Source: Sphingobacterium thalpophilum
Lineage (GTDB): Bacteria; Bacteroidota; Bacteroidia; Flavobacteriales; Flavobacteriaceae
Assembly: GCA_943328865.2 (NCBI GenBank)
Contig: CALQBR020000124.1
Coordinates: forward strand, 1-5,278
Length of the DNA: 5,278 nucleotides
Direction of reading: 5' to 3'
Part shown: one piece after another, positions 1 to 4,994 of the stretch
Layout of the letters: every line of letters starts with the position of its first letter
How positions within the stretch are numbered: position 1 is the first letter of the stretch
Made by a program: the position numbers and the translations under genes
The notes under the pieces: generated by a model
The model's input: only the letters and a program-made list of their open reading frames with translations
Database searches by the model: none
What the model was told of the DNA's origin: nothing

Positions 1-88
1 CATGATTTACAAAAGACCAAGGCTTTGATTTCTTTTCAACGGGTAAGTTACTATGGGCAGCTTGAATGATTTTTTGTAATTCGTTCAT
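1..88 (-). CDS. 5' end of an unidentified protein, cut by the left edge
   Basis: An ATG at 88-86 on the minus strand opens a frame that stays open for 29 codons to the window edge. It reads MNELQKIIQAAHSNLPVEKK and continues with SKPWSFVNH. It begins 25 bases after the AlkB-family gene stops, on the same strand, which is the spacing of an operon partner. The visible residues are hydrophilic and likely helical, with no signal peptide. The fragment is too short for me to recognise a family. The case for it being real rests on its position, its start codon and the open frame. It could instead be a chance open stretch. Confidence 0.5.
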   Translation of the reverse strand, partial: MNELQKIIQAAHSNLPVEKKSKPWSFVNH

Positions 89-113
89 TTATATGGTTTA
101 AGTTCTGTCTGAT

Positions 114-743
114 TTAGCTTATTACTCTAAAAGTTAAATTGATTCTTTCTTTTAAAGGTTTAGCTGATTTAGGTACTTGATGTTGCCAAAAGTGTTGAAG
201 TTCTCCTTGCATTATCAGAAGACTTCCGTGTTTTAATTCAATTTCCAATTTTTCTTTTGTAGTAATGTGTCTTAATTGGAATTTTCTAGTTTCCCCAAAA
301 TTAGCGGATGCAATTACTGGGTTTTTACCAAGTTCTTTTTCTGCGTCAGTATGCCAAGAAATTGAATCGGAACCGTTTCTATATCTGTTTAAAAGGACAC
401 TATTAAAAAAAACTTTAGATTCCGGCTCGATTTTGTTTTTTATTGTAAGAATTTCATCATTCCAAGGCGTAGGATTTAATGTAATGCCTGAAAAGGAATA
501 AGGTTTGTCATTATCCCCATACCAAGCAGTTAGTCTAGGAAAGTCAATCGTTTTTCCATATATATTCATAGATTCTTGCTTCCAAAGCACTTTTTTGGAT
601 AATGCTTTTAAGAAAAAATCACTTTCTAATTTTGAGAAAAAATTAGGAAAATAAATAAGTTCACCATTTGTGATTTTATTTAAACCGACTTTTGGAAATG
701 AATTATCAATCTCATTTCCCCCAAACATATCTAATTGCGCCAT
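114..743 (-). CDS. alkB: AlkB-family 2-oxoglutarate/Fe(II)-dependent dioxygenase (ALKBH2/3-like)
   Basis: This is probably a cytoplasmic DNA/RNA repair enzyme. The family removes N-alkyl lesions such as 1-methyladenine and 3-methylcytosine by oxidative demethylation, using Fe(II), O2 and 2-oxoglutarate. The 209 residues fit the compact ALKBH2/3-like form. An N-terminal lid region carries PRLTAWYGDN (69-78) and YSFSG (82-86), the substrate-side motif of this subgroup. The core has NRYRNGSDSISWHTDAE (119-135), where H131 and D133 are the HxD iron ligands. FGETRKFQLRH follows at 149-159. GSLLIMQGELQHFWQHQVPK (173-192) supplies the second iron histidine, H188. RINLTFR (200-206) gives the RxNxTxR signature whose arginines hold 2-oxoglutarate. 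All catalytic residues are present. The start is uncertain: Met6 is an alternative, and a TAnnTTTG-like box overlaps the region just before Met1. It lies 46 bases downstream of the HEPN-like gene, so it could be read through from the retron operon. Confidence 0.93.
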   Translation of the reverse strand: MAQLDMFGGNEIDNSFPKVGLNKITNGELIYFPNFFSKLESDFFLKALSKKVLWKQESMNIYGKTIDFPRLTAWYGDNDKPYSFSGITLNPTPWNDEILTIKNKIEPESKVFFNSVLLNRYRNGSDSISWHTDAEKELGKNPVIASANFGETRKFQLRHITTKEKLEIELKHGSLLIMQGELQHFWQHQVPKSAKPLKERINLTFRVIS

Positions 744-746
744 TTA

Positions 747-754
747 CAAATGTA
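747..754 (-). promoter_or_regulatory. Possible Bacteroidota -7 box before the AlkB gene
   Basis: TACATTTG on the minus strand matches the Bacteroidota -7 consensus TAnnTTTG exactly. It sits only 3 bases before the ATG at 743. A transcript from it would begin at about 740, inside codon 1, so it would make sense only if translation starts at Met6 (728-726). I see no TTG at -33 spacing. It is also half of a TTACA-AA-TGTAA inverted repeat (744-755). A chance match in A/T-rich DNA is quite possible. Confidence 0.25.
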
Positions 755-789
755 ATAAAAATAGGTGTTTTTAAAGATTCTTGAAAAGT

Positions 790-1503
790 TTATAATTTCT
801 CCTTTACTTTTTCCGCCAACGAATTTACTAAGCTATGGACAGAATGAAAAGTTGCATGTTTCAAAAAATCATGCAATCGCTTATTTTCGTTTTCTATACT
901 TTTTATTCTTGAACATCTATGTAGGCCTTCATTCCTAATAAGTCTTAAACTATCAATATTATATCCTGTAAAATCTTCTGTATAATAGGTTTTATTAAAG
1001 GCGTATATTTTTGCAAAAATTGGAATGTCTCCAATATTCTTTTCTTCTTTTCTTTTAAATTTAGAATCCTTTATGTTTTCTAAATGTGATAATAAGGCAT
1101 CAATTTTTGGGAATTTCTCATAATAAAAAAAGTTAATCAGATTTTCTATTTGGTAGAAAGCATTGATGCAAAAATCATATAACCTTTTGATTTCATCCGT
1201 TTCTTTTAAATCGTATCTGACATTTTCCATTCTTAGATTATCTAATTCTAATCTGGTTCTCAATAATTTGTGATTAATAAAAGAGAAGTCGATAGAAATA
1301 GGAGGATTTATATTTAATAAATTAATAATTTTAGAGGTGTCTTTTTTAATATCTAAAAAGGTGTCCGTTGAGCTTGATATTGAATTGTTTTTCGAAATTT
1401 TAGAACTCAATTCATTCTTAAACCACAAATTCTGCTCATCCTTACAAATGTCATCTATCAGTAAGAGAAGCTTTTCTAAACTATCTTTATTGTATTTTGT
1501 CAT
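790..1503 (-). CDS. Retron accessory protein, candidate HEPN-type ribonuclease effector
   Basis: I do not recognise this 237-residue protein by overall sequence. It is lysine-rich and appears almost wholly helical, with no signal peptide or membrane segment. Near the C-terminus is LRLIRNEGLH (186-195), giving R190-N191-x3-H195. This is the RX4-6H motif with a polar residue after Arg that marks HEPN RNases, a fold common in toxin, abortive-infection and CRISPR effectors. The helix FCINAFYQIENLINFFYY (111-128) fits the conserved first core helix of HEPN domains. The first ~100 residues contain a low-complexity Ser/Thr/Asn patch (34-48) and may bind a partner. The ATG follows the RT stop after two bases (TAG-TA-ATG), so translation is probably coupled and the protein is very likely a functional partner of the RT. 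By analogy with other retrons the RT-msDNA complex may hold it inactive until infection; that is inference. The gene is visibly more A/T-rich than the RT gene. Confidence 0.75.
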   Translation of the reverse strand: MTKYNKDSLEKLLLLIDDICKDEQNLWFKNELSSKISKNNSISSSTDTFLDIKKDTSKIINLLNINPPISIDFSFINHKLLRTRLELDNLRMENVRYDLKETDEIKRLYDFCINAFYQIENLINFFYYEKFPKIDALLSHLENIKDSKFKRKEEKNIGDIPIFAKIYAFNKTYYTEDFTGYNIDSLRLIRNEGLHRCSRIKSIENENKRLHDFLKHATFHSVHSLVNSLAEKVKEKL

Positions 1504-1505
1504 TA

Positions 1506-2843
1506 CTAAACTTTAAAATTTTTCATAGCATCGTTCAATCCGACTTCGAAAATTAAATCAAGAATATTGTTGTTCTCTTTTTTATCAAAAGAGATAGGAT
1601 TTTTTGTTAACGTCAATGCATCAAAGCGCTCCTTCAATTTCAAATAAGTTCCGTCATTTTCTCCTTTCACCATTTTCAAATATAGTAATTTTCCGCCCAA
1701 AACCATTGTTAGGTTTGGGGTGCCTTTATTGAGTTGGATTTTGTCAACTAAGTAGTTTTTTAAGAAATACTGATTGGCACGATTATAACCAAAGGTTTCC
1801 CAATAGTGAATCCATTGGCGTAATTGTTTGATATATTTTCGAGATACATTTACTTTCTCATTCACAACCAATCCGGTAACTTCTTGTCGGTACCCTTTTT
1901 TTTGCAACCTTACCTTGCTTTCTTTAACGTGGAAGTTTTGCTCATTTATAATGCGGCGTACTTCGTTGTCAAAAGTGCTGTTAGGGATAAATATTTTTTC
2001 AAAAGCATTAGGATTTTTTTCAAAAATATTATGTTTTGCGCTAAAGGTAATGTCATCGGCGTAGCGGGTATAGTTCAATCCAAAACGTTTGGCTACTCCT
2101 TGCAGTCTAATGTCCATTTTTTCACAAATAGCATTGGTAAGCGTTGGTGAAGTTGGAGCGCCTTGAGGTAAGACCGAGGTAGTCGTTTTAATCCATCCTT
2201 TATCAACAAAACGTTCCACCTCCAAAGGAGTGCACGATAAAGTAGCCATCATATTGGCTATTTTTTTGCGTTCGGGTGTTGTTCCTAAGTTGAAAGGAGG
2301 TACAAGTAGTCTTCCCCAGACTCTTGATTTATCTATGCTCGGGAAGAAGTCTTTCAGATCTAAATTGTATACATAAGTTTGTCCAACATGTACTTTTGCA
2401 TTATCTACAATCGATTTACCTAAAACAAAACCTGTTGCAGCATTGTGTGGTACATGTATGTATTGTAATATAAAATTCAATGCTTTTTGAAACTCTTTTA
2501 ATCCTTTCACTGGAGCGTGAATGGTTCTGTCTTTTCCAGATTTCTTTTTAATAGTAAATGCGGTATAACAACTTTTTCTGTGTTGGTTCTTTTTTTCAAC
2601 AACAACATTTTCATTAACAACAACTTCCTCGCCCGATAAATCAAATCGAAAATCAACTTTTGATTTTATTGTAGTACTATCCTTTGTAATATAATAATTC
2701 AACTGCTTTTCTGAAAACGGAATTGTTTTATCTCCATAGATTTCAGATTTTGCTATATTCAACAAAGCAAGAAAATCGCTTTTGGTCTCCATTGCATTGA
2801 ATGCCTTTTGAATAGTAATTTTAAAATCGGGAGTTGTTTTCAT
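1506..2843 (-). CDS. Retron-type reverse transcriptase
   Basis: RNA-directed DNA polymerase expected to use the adjacent msr-msd RNA as primer and template to make multicopy single-stranded DNA. Motifs in order over 445 residues: RT1 around FTIKKKSGKDRTIHAP (96-111); RT2 GFVLGKSIVDNAKVH (138-152), ending in the retron NAxxH; RT3 LDLKDFFPSI (161-170) with catalytic D162; RT4 LPQGAPTSPTLTNA (225-238); RT5 YTRYADDITFSA (258-269), where D263 and D264 complete the catalytic triad; and RT7 with the retron-typical VTG (322-324) followed by a basic Arg/Lys helix (335-342) in the msr-binding thumb position. It is longer than most retron RTs, with ~90 residues before RT1 and ~85 after the thumb. No maturase or HNH domain follows, which argues against a group II intron. 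The ATG lies 17 bases after the a2 repeat. Transcription is probably from the promoter at 3143-3150, through the RNA gene. Confidence 0.95.
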   Translation of the reverse strand: MKTTPDFKITIQKAFNAMETKSDFLALLNIAKSEIYGDKTIPFSEKQLNYYITKDSTTIKSKVDFRFDLSGEEVVVNENVVVEKKNQHRKSCYTAFTIKKKSGKDRTIHAPVKGLKEFQKALNFILQYIHVPHNAATGFVLGKSIVDNAKVHVGQTYVYNLDLKDFFPSIDKSRVWGRLLVPPFNLGTTPERKKIANMMATLSCTPLEVERFVDKGWIKTTTSVLPQGAPTSPTLTNAICEKMDIRLQGVAKRFGLNYTRYADDITFSAKHNIFEKNPNAFEKIFIPNSTFDNEVRRIINEQNFHVKESKVRLQKKGYRQEVTGLVVNEKVNVSRKYIKQLRQWIHYWETFGYNRANQYFLKNYLVDKIQLNKGTPNLTMVLGGKLLYLKMVKGENDGTYLKLKERFDALTLTKNPISFDKKENNNILDLIFEVGLNDAMKNFKV

Positions 2844-2860
2844 TTTTAGTATTGTTAAAT

Positions 2861-2877
2861 TCTTTGTAAACCGTAGT
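2861..2877 (-). repeat. a2 inverted repeat of the retron RNA
   Basis: On the minus strand this reads ACTACGGTTTACAAAGA and pairs with a1 at 3108-3125. It ends 17 bases before the RT start codon, the usual position of a2 in retrons. The outer 6 bp and the inner 7 bp are perfect. Confidence 0.85.
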
Positions 2878-2955
2878 TGCTATTCTTTCTTTATGTATCA
2901 ATTTAACTTAAATAACATAAAATAGATATAATATAAATTATAGATGCAATATATA

Positions 2956-3002
2956 AGTGAGGGTTTTGAAACGAGGTTGTCGTTCTTAAAAATTACTCCA
3001 CT
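2956..3002 (-). other. Long imperfect hairpin, candidate msd stem
   Basis: On the minus strand AGTG, a bulged G and AG pair with CTCACT at the base. TTTT/AAAA extends the middle, and AACGA/TCGTT (2984-2980 with 2974-2970) closes a 5-base loop. It lies in the 3' half of the predicted retron RNA, where the msd stem is expected. The hairpin is drawn by eye and could be refolded with the A/T-rich tail. Confidence 0.5.
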
Positions 3003-3012
3003 AACATTCAGC

Positions 3013-3028
3013 TTCAGATTGCTCTGAA
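3013..3028 (-). other. 6-bp hairpin with GCAA tetraloop in the retron RNA
   Basis: On the minus strand TTCAGA-GCAA-TCTGAA is a perfect stem capped by a GNRA tetraloop. GNRA loops are stable and often serve as RNA or protein contact points. This is the second such loop in the RNA and probably belongs to the msr that the RT recognises. Confidence 0.65.
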
Positions 3029-3043
3029 ACCACCAGCCGATTT

Positions 3044-3065
3044 GAAATAATATAAATACTATTTC
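3044..3065 (-). other. A/T-rich hairpin in the retron RNA
   Basis: On the minus strand GAAATAGTAT pairs with ATATTATTTC, with one G-U pair at the RNA level. The turn is very short, so in practice it is about 9 bp with a 4-base loop. It sits between the two GCAA hairpins. Confidence 0.5.
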
Positions 3066-3075
3066 CAGCAGGCAA

Positions 3076-3093
3076 GTCTATCTTGCGATAGAC
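3076..3093 (-). other. 7-bp hairpin with GCAA tetraloop in the msr region
   Basis: On the minus strand GTCTATC-GCAA-GATAGAC is a perfect 7-bp stem with a GNRA loop. It starts about 14 bases after a1, which is where the first msr hairpin is expected. Confidence 0.7.
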
Positions 3094-3107
3094 AATTCAA
3101 TATTTTT

Positions 3108-3125
3108 ACTACGGTTTTTCAAAGA
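3108..3125 (-). repeat. a1 inverted repeat of the retron RNA
   Basis: On the minus strand this reads TCTTTGAAAAACCGTAGT and pairs with a2 at 2861-2877. It begins about 11 bases after the predicted transcription start, so the primary transcript would open almost directly with a1. The priming guanosine of retrons lies at or just after the end of a1, so G3109 (in TAGTA) is the best candidate. Confidence 0.85.
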
Positions 3126-3142
3126 ACTTTTGTTTGACACTG

Positions 3143-3150
3143 CAAACGTA
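3143..3150 (-). promoter_or_regulatory. Retron promoter -7 box
   Basis: TACGTTTG on the minus strand is an exact match to the Bacteroidota TAnnTTTG box. It predicts a transcription start near 3136, just before a1. No TTG element is present at -33; that position is occupied by the inverted repeat at 3159-3180. The promoter may therefore be weak on its own and governed mainly by the bound regulator. Confidence 0.6.
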
Positions 3151-3158
3151 TAATCAAA

Positions 3159-3180
3159 TAGTGCAATTTTACTGCACAGT
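3159..3180 (-). promoter_or_regulatory. Operator copy 1, upstream of the retron
   Basis: A dyad GTGCA-N7-TGCAC within a 22-bp block that is repeated at 3885-3906 with 19 of 22 identities. It ends 8 bases before the retron -7 box, covering roughly -16 to -37, where a bound dimer would block RNA polymerase. The likely ligand is the WYL-domain protein encoded at 3966-4976, because the second copy adjoins that gene. The site has no U-tract, so it is not a terminator. Confidence 0.72.
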
Positions 3181-3199
3181 AATTTAAATAAAATGAATC

Positions 3200-3745
3200 T
3201 TAGCTTGAAGTCAACAAATATTCTTGTCTTAATCCATTATGCCTAAAATAATTTAATTCATATTCAAGATGATGTTTCAGGAAGTCATCTCCAAATTCTT
3301 CATAAACGGTGAAGAATTTAAGGGCAATGATATCTAAGTTCTCTACTGGAATTCTTTCTTTTTTTCCAATGCTTGCTCTAGTAAAATTATAAATAACTAA
3401 CATATAGATTTCAAGAATTTTATCATCGGATGTTTTGTCTGATGGCGCTGAATTCTTCGCCTTTCCAATTTTTCTAAACTTTCTGATTACACCACCATTT
3501 ATGTGTGATTTAGATGAATCGGGCTGTGTGGGTTTTATATTCCTAATGTAATAGTTGAAATAGAATAGAGGAAAAGTGATTGTTCCAACTATTCTTAATA
3601 AGACAATCAAGGAATATTTATAAAACCAACTTTTGTTTTTATTGGTTTTTAATGCATAGTCGTCCTCTTTTCTTAAATGAATGGCAAGTGGTCCAACTAG
3701 ATTTAAAATAATTCCAAATATCAAATAGACTGATAATATAATCAT
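3200..3745 (-). CDS. Protein with two N-terminal membrane segments and a soluble C-terminal domain
   Basis: I do not recognise this family. The 181 residues begin with a hydrophobic segment (about 1-23), a charged loop (24-42) and a second hydrophobic segment (about 43-67). A polar, Ser/Lys-rich linker (70-108) and a helical soluble domain (108-175, with acidic and aromatic clusters such as FFTVYEEFGDDF at 144-155) follow. It would sit in the inner membrane. An in-frame stop 21 bases upstream and the lack of earlier starts support the ATG at 3745-3743. It carries the same operator/-7 box module as the retron and reads in the same direction, ending 75 bases before a1. Two-membrane-segment proteins are known as toxic effectors of some retrons (Ec48 type), so an effector or sensor role is attractive but inferred. 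It could also be an unrelated membrane protein under shared control. Confidence 0.82.
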   Translation of the reverse strand: MIILSVYLIFGIILNLVGPLAIHLRKEDDYALKTNKNKSWFYKYSLIVLLRIVGTITFPLFYFNYYIRNIKPTQPDSSKSHINGGVIRKFRKIGKAKNSAPSDKTSDDKILEIYMLVIYNFTRASIGKKERIPVENLDIIALKFFTVYEEFGDDFLKHHLEYELNYFRHNGLRQEYLLTSS

Positions 3746-3868
3746 AAAGCTTTTTAATAGTAATTACAATTGTTGTTAAAAGTGAAATTTATTGTGAGTA
3801 ATTGTTTGATTTATATCGATCTATTTGTGTTTTTCTTTTTCCTTTTTTATGTATGATAACTTCCAAAA

Positions 3869-3876
3869 CAAAAGTA
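3869..3876 (-). promoter_or_regulatory. -7 box for the two-membrane-segment gene
   Basis: TACTTTTG on the minus strand matches TAnnTTTG exactly. It lies 8 bases after operator copy 2, the same spacing as at the retron. The predicted start near 3862 leaves an untranslated leader of about 117 bases before the ATG at 3745. I see no TTG element at -33; that position lies within the operator. Confidence 0.58.
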
Positions 3877-3884
3877 TGATTTAT

Positions 3885-3906
3885 TAGTGCGAATTTACCG
3901 CACAGT
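3885..3906 (-). promoter_or_regulatory. Operator copy 2, in the divergent WYL/membrane-protein intergenic region
   Basis: A dyad GTGCG-N7-CGCAC in a 22-bp block matching the site at 3159-3180 at 19 of 22 positions. Relative to copy 1, the fifth base of each arm changes from A/T to G/C together, so pairing symmetry is preserved. This indicates selection on the dyad rather than a passive duplication. It lies 59 bases upstream of the WYL start codon, so it may also mediate autoregulation. The intergenic region 3746-3965 holds nothing else I can support apart from the -7 box. Confidence 0.72.
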
Positions 3907-3965
3907 TTGTTTGAGTTTTATATCTTGCGCAATCATTATTTTGTAAATATAAATAAATTCCTATT

Positions 3966-4976
3966 ATGGCTATTACAAAGAACCCTTTAATACGTTATAA
4001 AATATTGGACAAGTGCTTTCGTAATCCATATAAAACCTATTATTTTGAAACTTTATTAGAGACCATAAACGAAGCGCTTTATGAGATAACAGGCGATGAT
4101 AAAGGGATTAAAACACGTCAGTTAAGAGATGATATCGCTTTTATGCGCAGTGCTGAAGGATGGAATATTGAATTGGGAGAATTTAACGATGGAAAAAAGA
4201 AAGTTTACCGTTATGAAGACCTTAATTTTTCAATCAACAATGCGCCCTTAAACGAAATTGAAATGGACCAATTTCAATCTGCTATTCAAGTATTGTCCCA
4301 GTTTGAGGGGATGCCGCAATTTGATGGGATACAGGCTATTATTGCCAAACTGAAAACAGATTTGAAAACTACTACCAATGAAAAACCATTTATCGGATTT
4401 GATAGTACTCAAGATTTAAAAGGGATTGAATATTTCAGTACTCTATATAATGCCGTTCAAAATAACATACCACTAGAAATCACGTATAAAGATTTTAAGA
4501 ACGAAGAACCATATACTTATGTTTTTCATCCTCATTATTTGAAGGAATATAACAACCGTTGGTTTCTCTTTGGTTTGCACCAAGAGTATAACAGACCAGA
4601 TTGGAATGTAGCGATTGACAGAATTGTAGCGGTTTCGCCCATTGCTGTTCCGTTCATAGCAAATCAATCTATCGATTGGCCGGATTATTTTTCTGACATG
4701 ATAGGCGTGAGTAAATCAGCAGATGCTGTTTTAGAAAATGTAATATTGCACTTCAATCAGATGACAGGAAAATATATGGAAAGTAAATCCATTCATGAAA
4801 CCCAAAAGCATAAATGGATTGATGAAAATACGCTAGAGGTTAAAATTAATGTGATAATCAATTATGAATTAGAACGATTGATTATGAGTTATGGCGAGAG
4901 TGTTAGGGTAGTGGAGCCGTCTCATTTGAAGGAACAGATAAAAAGTAGGCTTTTGAGTAGTTTAAATAATTATTGA
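3966..4976 (+). CDS. WYL-domain transcriptional regulator (BrxR/CapW-like architecture)
   Basis: A DNA-binding regulator of 336 residues, the usual length of the HTH-WYL-WCX family. The N-terminal winged helix-turn-helix spans about 1-85, with the probable recognition helix near IKTRQLRDDIAFM (48-60). A helical linker is at 95-135. The WYL domain is about 150-230, with the signature HPHYLKEYNNRWFLFG (188-203) and IDRI (217-220). The C-terminal WCX dimerisation region is about 255-333. In this family the WYL domain is thought to sense nucleic-acid or nucleotide ligands. BrxR and CapW are family members that repress BREX and CBASS defence operons through inverted repeats. The gene diverges from the membrane-protein gene and its upstream region contains an inverted repeat that recurs before the retron, so it is the obvious candidate to control both. 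Its own promoter may use the imperfect box TTATTTTG at 3936-3943. Whether it represses or activates cannot be read from the sequence. Confidence 0.92.
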   Translation: MAITKNPLIRYKILDKCFRNPYKTYYFETLLETINEALYEITGDDKGIKTRQLRDDIAFMRSAEGWNIELGEFNDGKKKVYRYEDLNFSINNAPLNEIEMDQFQSAIQVLSQFEGMPQFDGIQAIIAKLKTDLKTTTNEKPFIGFDSTQDLKGIEYFSTLYNAVQNNIPLEITYKDFKNEEPYTYVFHPHYLKEYNNRWFLFGLHQEYNRPDWNVAIDRIVAVSPIAVPFIANQSIDWPDYFSDMIGVSKSADAVLENVILHFNQMTGKYMESKSIHETQKHKWIDENTLEVKINVIINYELERLIMSYGESVRVVEPSHLKEQIKSRLLSSLNNY

Positions 4977-4994
4977 GAAATAAATTTCGTTAAA

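Larger units (their letters stand above)
2861..3125 (-). ncRNA. Retron msr-msd RNA (predicted)
   Basis: This ~265-base non-coding stretch immediately upstream of the RT, on its strand, has the layout of a retron RNA. The ends form the a1/a2 inverted repeat: 3125-3108 pairs with 2877-2861 as 6 bp, a short A/T internal section of 3 bp with one A-A mismatch and one bulged A, then 7 bp, 16 bp in all. Between them, in transcript order, are a 7-bp hairpin with a GCAA loop (3093-3076), an A/T hairpin (3065-3044), a 6-bp hairpin with a GCAA loop (3028-3013), a longer imperfect hairpin (3002-2956) and a very A/T-rich tail (2955-2878). The first hairpins are the likely msr and the later half the likely msd. 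I cannot place the boundary. The priming guanosine is plausibly G3109 or another G at the end of a1. No convincing ORF lies in the interval. Confidence 0.82.

Noticed and set aside
265..501. Plus-strand open frame of 78 codons opposite the AlkB-family gene
   Set aside because: It is antisense to the catalytic core of a clearly real gene and has no domain or promoter of its own.
744..755. TTACA-AA-TGTAA inverted repeat before the AlkB gene as an operator
   Set aside because: It is short and A/T-rich, occurs once, and overlaps a -7-like box, so there is no independent support.
773..785. Short palindrome around AAGATTCTT between the accessory and AlkB genes as a terminator
   Set aside because: The arms are only 4 bp and A/T-rich, with no convincing T-tract; this is expected by chance in such DNA.
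1824..2150. Plus-strand open frames opposite the RT gene (including 1828-2064)
   Set aside because: They lie fully antisense to the conserved RT motifs, have no recognisable domain, and look like by-products of coding on the other strand.
2927..2942. A/T-only hairpin TATAAT-ATAA-ATTATA as a defined RNA element
   Set aside because: It consists only of A and T in a long A/T-rich stretch, so a perfect short dyad is expected by chance; it was not listed as a separate feature.
1506..3125. Group II intron or diversity-generating retroelement as the source of the RT
   Set aside because: The RT lacks maturase and HNH domains and has the retron NAxxH and VTG motifs. No domain V-like RNA or template/variable repeat pair is visible.
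3159..3180. Rho-independent terminator after the membrane-protein gene
   Set aside because: The dyad has only 5-bp arms and no T-tract on the relevant strand, and it is repeated upstream of another promoter, which fits an operator better.
4473..4667. Minus-strand open frame of 64 codons opposite the WYL domain
   Set aside because: It overlaps the conserved WYL signature on the other strand and has no supporting features.
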